Both the position numbers and the translations under genes were made by a program. The notes below the pieces were generated by a model, which was given only the letters and a program-made list of their open reading frames with translations, had not been told where the DNA came from and ran no database searches. A stretch of DNA of 12,924 nucleotides, taken from Euperipatoides rowelli. Lineage: Eukaryota > Onychophora > Udeonychophora > Euonychophora > Peripatopsidae. Shown here piece by piece: positions 8,512 through 12,924 of the stretch; the first letter of the stretch is position 1; every line of letters starts with the position of its first letter. The stretch is taken from the NCBI GenBank assembly GCA_003024985.2, contig PXIH01S0023606.1; one strand, 5' to 3'.

Positions 8512-8844
8512 GTATAGCTTCAGCTTCGGTGGTCTAGGCTGTTGGAGCTAGGTTTGATCCTGGGCAGCCTGGGTGCTGGAAAATGGCCAATTTCTTTTGC
8601 CATTTGTATGCACCAGGGAATTTTTTCTCTTTCTGTTGTTTTAGTAACATTTGGATCAGCGTAAAAATGGATTTTCCCAGACTTTGGAAATAGAACCCAC
8701 AATAATATGGAGAACAGGATTTCCAAACCTGTTTATACTGCAAGTCAACATTCTAAAAATAAAAGAAAAATGTATACTGTATAGTGTAAATAAATTATTA
8801 GTCTTTAACCCTTCAGGGTGAAACAATTTGTAAAAAATAAAATA
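8512..8844 (+). mobile_element. tRNA-derived SINE-like insertion in LINE ORF2
   Basis: An insertion of about 330 bases splits the ORF2 relic. Its head looks tRNA-derived: an A-box-like TGGTCTAGGCTG at 8530-8541 and a B-box-like GGTTTGATCCTGG at 8551-8563, the internal RNA polymerase III promoter elements, closer together than in a full tRNA. It is GC-richer than its surroundings at the head and ends in an A-rich tail with TAAAA repeats (about 8831-8850). It is bracketed by a target-site duplication, and LINE coding resumes immediately after it. The body (8570-8820) matches no SINE family I can name. Antisense ORFs here are incidental. Confidence 0.65.
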
Positions 8845-8863
8845 AAATAAATTCAGAGCAAAT
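8845..8863 (+). repeat. Target-site duplication, right copy
   Basis: AAATAAATTCAGAGCAAAT follows the A-rich tail of the SINE-like insertion and repeats the sequence at 8493-8511. Its first bases merge with the TAAAA tail, so the exact boundary between tail and duplication is uncertain by a few bases. Confidence 0.7.
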
Positions 8864-9145
8864 TTACCGATCATTTAAACATAAACTTAGAATATGCCAA
8901 GTACAAAAAAAAAGCTTTCTATTCAACATCGTATCATGATTCTTAATGTGTATTCTTTTAACAAACTTAATATATTTTTCCATAACATTAACCTGACAAA
9001 AATATTTGTAAAAGAAATCACAATAAAGGCAAACAAATTTATTTGGGACACTAAAACATATTATGTTCTTAGTAAAATTGTTCAACTTCCATTTCTATGG
9101 GTATATTTGGACTCCATAATTTTACACTTAAAATATTATTAGTAA
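8864..9145 (+). pseudogene. Post-RT (thumb) region of the old LINE ORF2
   Basis: Downstream of the SINE the ORF2 relic resumes with an 82-codon open run (8894-9139). LSIQHRIMILNVYSFNKLN then IFFHNINLTK, KANKFIWDTK and YYVLSKIVQLP follow the order typical of L1/Tx1 ORF2 after the RT (lSl.gRi...N.l.lskl.Y...., kFiW..k...isr..l.lP). The run's first Met is not a real start. A later open scrap near 9266-9361 (IYLFMKFNDNIFN) continues the same region in another frame. Confidence 0.75.
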
Positions 9146-9459
9146 ATGTTTATATAATAAGGATTTGAGTTTGTAAAATAACTTGAGAAAAATCAATTTC
9201 AAGTGCCTATAATACCTATTGACACTCCACCCCCCGCCTGCAATCAATGTATCATATAGAGTAATGCCAAAGTGCACACCAATTAAATCTGCAATTTATT
9301 TGTTTATGAAGTTCAATGACAATATCTTTAACATACACAAGGCTAACTATGCAATCTATAAATAAAATTATATCAAACATTAATATACACCAAAATTTTA
9401 CTTCATATCAGAGGATCAAAAAATGTATAACATTTAAATTTTCTTTACCATCGATTATA

Positions 9460-9830
9460 AATTTATCTTAAAGACGTTACATAATGTTTTCCCCCACAAT
9501 AAAGGGCGATTTACAATGTAATTTTTGTGCCATTAAAGAAGATATTGATCATAATCTTACTTAGTTGTAGTTATTTTCAGCCACTTAGAGGCTTGCTTCC
9601 TTGCCACTCCCCTTTACATTATGTGTCTTCCTGCACAAATTCAATCTCTTAGAACATTTTTAAAACATAACAATAATATTTTTATAGTGAATCTTTATAG
9701 GATTATATGGTTATTATGCTGCAAGGCAATTTTTTAAAACTAGATTAATACATATAATAATATTTGTTCAATTAGAGACATGTAATATCATGATTAAAGA
9801 TATATATATCATACACACTTTTTTCTACAA
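9460..9830 (+). pseudogene. C-terminal CCHC region of the old LINE ORF2
   Basis: LKTLHNVFP from about 9467 then, after a frame change, CNFCAIKEDIDHNLT at 9517-9561, gives the CX2CX7H part of the C-terminal zinc motif of L1/Tx1-type ORF2 (usually C.fC...ed..H.f..C). The final Cys is out of frame: a stop falls at 9562 and TGT occurs one base off, near 9566. Further on, LYRIIWLLCCKAIF (about 9690-9735) resembles the Trp-rich segment before the protein's end (…iiW..wkar..). No stop, tail or 3' UTR can be defined, so the end is placed loosely. Confidence 0.65.
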
Positions 9831-9898
9831 TAAGTGGAATCATGCTCAACTGGTCAGGTTAAAGTTAAAATGATTACAAGGACAAATGAATCAGTTAT

Positions 9899-9918
9899 TG
9901 TATAAAGGAAACAAATCC
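9899..9918 (+). repeat. Dispersed motif TGTATAAAGGAAACA, copy 1
   Basis: TGTATAAAGGAAACAAATCC here is matched by 10819-10839 in the same direction (TATAAAGGAAACAAGTCC core) and, on the opposite strand, by 10066-10085 (TGTATAAAGGAAACATGTCC on minus). Copies in both directions could be the ends of small terminal-inverted-repeat elements, but no flanking duplication was found. Confidence 0.5.
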
Positions 9919-10044
9919 AAATTTTTGCATATCAAACTGACATATACATTTTATAAATTTCAAGTCCACTCATCAATGAGTCTATAATATAATATTGTTT
10001 AGCCAAAAATGTTGATGTGAAGTCACTTTAAAAATCCCATTTAT

Positions 10045-10085
10045 TGTATAAAGCTAACATGTCCAGGACATGTTTCCTTTATACA
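10045..10085. repeat. Near-palindrome, 20-base arms around one base
   Basis: Arms 10045-10064 and 10066-10085 are inverted repeats with two mismatched pairs around a single A at 10065. The central part, AACATGTCC A GGACATGTT, is perfect. Its right half, GGACATGTTT, fits the p53-family half-site RRRCWWGYYY, and the left half misses by one base. The right arm is also the inverted copy of the dispersed TATAAAGGAAACA motif, so it may mark the meeting of two element ends. A regulatory role is not shown. Confidence 0.65.
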
Positions 10086-10256
10086 CTCAATTCTGGTGCT
10101 GTAGTTTGCCATAAACAAAAAAAGTTTTCAGAAATTTATGCACCCATAAACATTTTAAAATTCTTGAAAAATAAAATATAATTATTATTAGTTATTTTCT
10201 TATGTATTATCATTAAGAAGATCATTAGGCATCATGACTGCATCTACACACCCATG

Positions 10257-10376
10257 GAGTATGTTTCTATAATAGAAAATGCTAAGAAAATGAACCCTCC
10301 TTTCATAGTAAAGATAGTTAATATTGAAGATATATATGCAAGAATATCATTACCAGCCAAAAAAGACTTTTAGTGA
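10257..10376 (+). other. Coding-like scrap, 39 codons, possible ORF1 relic
   Basis: From ATG at 10257 the frame gives MEYVSIIENAKKMNPPF, then IVKIVNIEDIYARI and SLPAKKDF before a stop. The residue mix looks like real protein rather than translated AT-rich noise. It might be a remnant of ORF1 of the younger LINE or of another element. I cannot match it to the ORF1 remains of the older copy. A run of this length is not rare by chance. Confidence 0.25.
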
Positions 10377-10525
10377 GAGTTTTACTGTATCCAAATACAA
10401 ACATTTAACATACAAAAGACAAAGTTCAGTATAGGCCTACTGGCCAGAGAATACCTTGATTGTCTTGGCACAAACAAATTTTGTTTCTCAAAGAACACAT
10501 AAAACCCCACACAGGCATACTGTAG

Positions 10526-10624
10526 AATGCAAAGATTCCCATTAAAAGTGCCAAACTGGATGATTTGGCTAAAATGATTAAGTATATTCCTCTAGAATAT
10601 CAACAGTTTGTCCCACAATTTTAG
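10526..10624 (+). other. Coding-like scrap ending YIPLEYQQFVPQF
   Basis: A 32-codon run between two stops reads NAKIPIKSAKLDDLAKM, then IKYIPLEYQQFVPQF. The amphipathic LDDLAKMIKYIP part followed by an aromatic EYQQF looks like protein from some mobile element, but I cannot name the family. It lies directly before the nested palindrome. Confidence 0.25.
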
Positions 10625-10680
10625 GAATGACCTTCCACCAGCATTCAATATGACTCTGAATAATGTGTACATAACAAGTT

Positions 10681-10758
10681 TTGTATATTTTATATTACTT
10701 AAGATTAAGTAATATAAAATATACAAATTTTATATTACTTAATCTTAAGTAATATAAA
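10681..10758. repeat. Nested perfect palindrome (hairpin within hairpin)
   Basis: Three inverted repeats share the same bases. Hairpin 1: 21-base perfect arms 10681-10701 and 10706-10726, loop AGAT. Hairpin 2: 13-base perfect arms 10729-10741 and 10746-10758, loop ATCT. Outer repeat: 32-base perfect arms 10689-10720 and 10727-10758 around ATACAA at 10721-10726. The second hairpin is thus an inverted copy of the first, giving four alternating copies of a TATATTACTTA unit. Not one mismatch occurs in the outer arms, although the neighbouring LINE remains are badly decayed, so the structure is young, selected, or produced by recent palindrome duplication. Confidence 0.9.
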
Positions 10759-10818
10759 TTGGTATTTAATTATTCTTTAATTTTTCTGCATGAAAAAAAA
10801 ACAGCCTAATTATATTTG

Positions 10819-10839
10819 TTTTATAAAGGAAACAAGTCC
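10819..10839 (+). repeat. Dispersed motif TATAAAGGAAACAAGTCC, copy 3
   Basis: This differs from the copy ending at 9918 at only two of 21 aligned bases. The pair are direct repeats about 0.92 kb apart that enclose most of the palindromic sequence of the spacer. Confidence 0.5.
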
Positions 10840-11135
10840 ACTAGACAAAAATGATAACAAGTGACCTATTAATAAAAATAAATTTCTCATTATACTAAAC
10901 AACTCAGCTAACCAGTTGCTTCAACTCATCTGAAGAGTTAAATTAAATCAAGATTGGCGTTTTTAAGTTACAGTTTTTTCGATTTTCTCAGAATGGTCTT
11001 CTATTATAGACTTGTTACCTTTATACAATAACTGATTCAAAATAAATTCGTGAATTTTTCTTGAGTTTTCTTAAATTTTCGATTAATTTGTGTAGTGTTT
11101 TATTTTTTTCTCTCACTCTTATTGTTATATTCAAG

Positions 11136-11885
11136 ATGACCCATAATGTGCAATATAATTTTAATATACTATCAATAAATAAATGTGGTATAAACAATGC
11201 TGCAAAGGTTCAACAGTTTAAAAAATATTTATTTAAGCAGGATATTTCGATATTTTGTCTTCAGGAAACGAGAATTCATAATGCTGAAAACTTACATTTT
11301 AGGAAAAGTTTGGAGGAACATTATAATATTTTTTATGGAACTGGAGTAAGAGCATCAGCTGGAGTGATAGTGGGCTTCTCCAAAAAATTACAGTTCTCTG
11401 ACATAAGGGTTGCTGATAATAATAGCAGATACCAAATAATTCAATTTAGGGTTGCTAATAGAAATTTTCAACTTTTTAACTATTATGCTCCAAATAATTT
11501 AAGACAAAATAAGACCCTGATGATAGAAATTATGCAGAAGATTCAACAAGACAGACATGAAATTATTTGGTTGGGGGACTTTAATTTTAGTGACATCTGG
11601 CAGTTTGATCAATTTAGTGATTTTTGTAGACAGTTTAATCTTTATGACATAGCCATGTATAAAAACATGGACAATATACAAACGTGGTCATCTAATTTAG
11701 CAATCTCAAGAATTGATTATGGTTTTGTTACCGACTCATTAGTTCAGAGATATAATTTAAGGATTGGAACTACTGTCCTATCTGACCATTCAATTATTAT
11801 ATATAGTAGTCTACATATATACAGCAGGGTAGTGCTCATTATAATCGGGCTAATAATTTCTCCTGTAAGAGAGTTAACCCGGTAA
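11136..11885 (+). pseudogene. ORF2 endonuclease domain of the younger LINE
   Basis: This encodes the LINE endonuclease that nicks chromosomal DNA to prime reverse transcription. The frame is open from 11061, but ATG at 11136 (MTHNVQYNFNILSINKCG) is the better start: the 25 residues before it are a hydrophobic AT-rich run, and the conserved first strand begins just after it. All expected motifs are present in order: INKCGINN (Asn), FCLQETRI (Glu), GVRASAGVIVGF, FNYYAPN, WLGDFNF (Asp and Asn), QTWSSN, SRIDYGFV (Asp) and VLSDHSII (Asp-His). The domain of about 230 residues is thus complete with no catalytic residue lost. After SDHSII the frame drifts into nonsense (to the stop at 11883), while the neighbouring frame gives AHYNRANNFSCKR, so a frameshift lies near 11810. 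Confidence 0.85.
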
Positions 11886-11983
11886 TTGCTCCAGACTTTC
11901 AGTTTACTATAGAATGTTATTCACAGATTTATATGTTGGCACATATGTTATTGCAGTAGGAGGCTATTTTCTTTTTTGAATGG

Positions 11984-12520
11984 TTGACTTTGAAACAGGA
12001 CTTTATTGAATATTTAGTACCCAGAAACTATTCATATATTAGGAATAGGGAAGTTGAAATAGAAATTTTATCTGCCAGACTTGTAAATTTTAACATTATC
12101 AGTTTGCAGGATGCTAAAGAAGTTAATGATATCAAAAAATCACTGTCGAAGCTAATGGATCGAAAGGATAAACTTCTTAGATATATGTCGTATGTTGAGA
12201 AATACATGAAATCTAAAAATGATCTTAAAAAATTGGCATCTATTACATTTTTTATAAAACAATTTAGTCCTGAGTTACACTCAATAGACACTAATGGAGG
12301 TATTCTATATGGAGAAGATATTATGATCGATTACATTTAGAATTATTATTATAATCTCTTTACAGCATCAGGAGTGTCCAATAACTTTGATATGATTAAG
12401 CAATGGATTGATATAGCCCCAGTGAAAGATGAGTGGAACTTTACTATTACCGAGGAACTCATTCAATCAGCAAGTAAGTTGATTAACAAGCGAGCTAGTC
12501 CGGGCCCGGATGGCATCTAA
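11984..12520 (+). pseudogene. ORF2 linker and RT start of the younger LINE
   Basis: The open run from 11984 begins inside the protein; its ATG is not a real start. It encodes a charged, helical linker (FIEYLVPRNYSYIRNREVE, LVNFNIISLQDAKEVND, LSKLMDRKDKLLRYM), likely coiled coil, typical between endonuclease and RT. A TAG at 12338-12340 interrupts it after MIDYI; the older copy reads TAT there, so this is a private nonsense change. The frame then continues sensibly through NYYYNLFTASG, WIDIAPVKDEW and ITEELIQSASKLINK to RASPGPDGI, the conserved RT fingers motif, before a second stop, TAA at 12518-12520. Confidence 0.8.
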
Positions 12521-12924
12521 TCTAAGGTCTTTAAGAGATTTCAACATGTTTTTGCAAGGATTTTAGTGAAGTATTATCAGAAACTGTTAACTGAGATTTT
12601 TATTACCACCATTATATCTTTCAGGGATATTTCATATTGAAGCTTAAAAATGGTTTCTCGTGTAATCAAGGCAGCCCTGCAATCAATCAGATCAGGCCTA
12701 TCACTATGCTTAATCTAGATGCAAAAATTTTTGCAAAATTAATATTAAGGAGGTCATTGTTCATAATCAATTTGCAGTAAATAATAGATCAATTCCTGAT
12801 GCGATTTCTGTTTTCTATATGACTTTACGGTATATAAAGGAAAAAAGGTTGAAAAAGGCTGGCCTGATCTTTTGTGATTTCAGGGCTGCCTTTGATAGTA
12901 TTTGTCATTCGTATCTAATTGAAA
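12521..12924 (+). pseudogene. RT fingers to motif A of the younger LINE
   Basis: After the stop at 12518 the protein continues through at least two frames. SKVFKRFQHVFARILVKYY follows the stop directly. LKNGFS, then QIRPITMLNLDAKIFAK at about 12683-12733, is the RPISLLN-type fingers motif of L1/Tx1 elements. Near 12768 comes NQFAVNNRSIPDAIS, the (Q.gFv..RSi.Dai) motif, and then AGLIFCDFRAAFDSICHSY with the motif A Asp at 12876-12878. The window ends at LIE. Catalytic motifs B and C lie beyond it. Confidence 0.85.

Larger units (their letters stand above)
4451..9830 (+). mobile_element. Old, near full-length L1/Tx1-like LINE, heavily decayed
   Basis: A plus-strand LINE relic can be followed by its motifs and by side-by-side comparison with the younger copy at 11136-12924. 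ORF1 remains (about 4451-6148) end in two zinc knuckles and a polar tail. ORF2 remains (about 6330 onward) include endonuclease, RT and a C-terminal CCHC motif. RPI(T/S)MLN, CDFRA.FDS and the CCHC after the RT fit the L1/Tx1 type better than CR1/Jockey, with exact clade uncertain. Shared blocks with the younger copy sit at offsets from 4826 (the WLGDFNF codons) to about 4874 (RT motif A), the drift reflecting small indels. Stops and frameshifts are dense. The 5' end, 3' end and tail are not defined; 4451 and 9830 mark only the outermost coding-like signal. Confidence 0.8.
9831..11060. other. AT-rich spacer between the two LINE copies
   Basis: No gene or complete element is recognised. The region may hold the 3' end of the old LINE and the 5' part of the young one, but neither border is visible. 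Inside are two short coding-like scraps (10257-10376 and 10526-10624), a dispersed 20-base motif at 9899, 10066 and 10819, a near-palindrome at 10045-10085 and a nested perfect palindrome at 10681-10758. Those are listed separately. Confidence 0.5.
11136..12924 (+). mobile_element. Younger L1/Tx1-like LINE copy, cut by window end
   Basis: This is a second copy of the family seen at 4451-9830, in the same direction and far better preserved. ORF2 can be read from its start through the endonuclease, the linker and the RT up to motif A, where the window ends. It is not intact: there is a frameshift soon after the endonuclease (about 11810), at least one more by 11984, in-frame stops at 12338-12340 and 12518-12520, and another frame change before the RPITMLN motif. 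Upstream no matching ORF1 is seen, so the copy may be 5' truncated or its ORF1 may have been lost in the palindrome-rich spacer. Confidence 0.85.

Noticed and set aside
8525-8575. Functional tRNA gene
   Set aside because: The A- and B-box-like sequences are too close together for a complete cloverleaf, no acceptor stem pairing is seen, and the A-rich tail and target-site duplication favour a SINE.
8520-8874. Three overlapping minus-strand ORFs of 68-72 codons
   Set aside because: They are antisense to the SINE-like insertion and its tail; SINEs are noncoding.
8864-9085. 73-codon minus-strand ORF
   Set aside because: Antisense of the post-RT region of ORF2, where the plus strand shows KANKFIWDTK and related motifs.
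11061-11135. Signal peptide or membrane anchor on the endonuclease ORF
   Set aside because: The hydrophobic run arises from T-rich DNA upstream of the likely start at 11136; LINE ORF2 proteins are not expected to carry one.
12028-12291. 87-codon minus-strand ORF
   Set aside because: Antisense of the ORF2 linker, which is well supported on the plus strand by continuity with the RT motif SPGPDGI.
1-12924. CRISPR array, bacterial operon, prophage or rRNA gene
   Set aside because: No regularly spaced direct repeats, no ribosome-binding-site-led gene clusters and no rRNA-like sequence were seen; the content is eukaryotic retroelement DNA.

Overview
The window reads as AT-rich nuclear DNA from a eukaryote, most likely an invertebrate animal. 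It consists mainly of decayed non-LTR retrotransposons (LINEs). There are no bacterial features: no operons, no ribosome-binding-site-led genes, no long intact ORFs. Scattered single N bases point to a draft assembly. Placing it in an animal rests on the types of LINE seen (a CR1/Jockey-type element and an L1/Tx1-like family with a zinc-knuckle ORF1) and on a probable tRNA-derived SINE. I cannot name the species.

Layout. (1) Positions 1-2742, minus strand: a CR1/Jockey-superfamily LINE. Its endonuclease, reverse transcriptase (RT) and C-terminal region can all be followed, but it is broken by frameshifts, an in-frame deletion in the RT fingers and a changed RT active site (FVDN where [FY]ADD is expected). 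(2) Positions 2807-3577, plus strand: two unrecognised ORFs of 161 and 84 codons, in the same frame and 30 bases apart. They are the only open coding sequence not explained by a LINE, and the second has a faint death-fold (CARD-like) look. (3) Positions 3578-4450: AT-rich, with no gene seen. (4) About 4451-9830, plus strand: a heavily decayed but near full-length LINE of the L1/Tx1 type, with an ORF1 relic carrying two zinc knuckles and an ORF2 relic carrying endonuclease, RT and a C-terminal CCHC. Its ORF2 is interrupted at 8512-8844 by a SINE-like insertion flanked by a 19-base target-site duplication. (5) About 9830-11060: AT-rich spacer with two coding-like scraps, a dispersed 20-base motif, a 41-base near-palindrome and an unusual nested palindrome at 10681-10758. 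(6) Positions 11136-12924, plus strand: a second, younger copy of the same LINE family. Its endonuclease keeps all recognisable catalytic motifs, but ORF2 has a frameshift and two in-frame stops, and it runs off the window inside the RT.

No feature here is confidently a working host gene. The elements are parts of separate insertions rather than one system. The two plus-strand LINE copies are direct repeats offset by about 4.83-4.87 kb, so each helps interpret the other. The best candidates for something new are the unexplained ORF pair at 2807-3577 and the palindrome-rich spacer at 9.9-10.85 kb.
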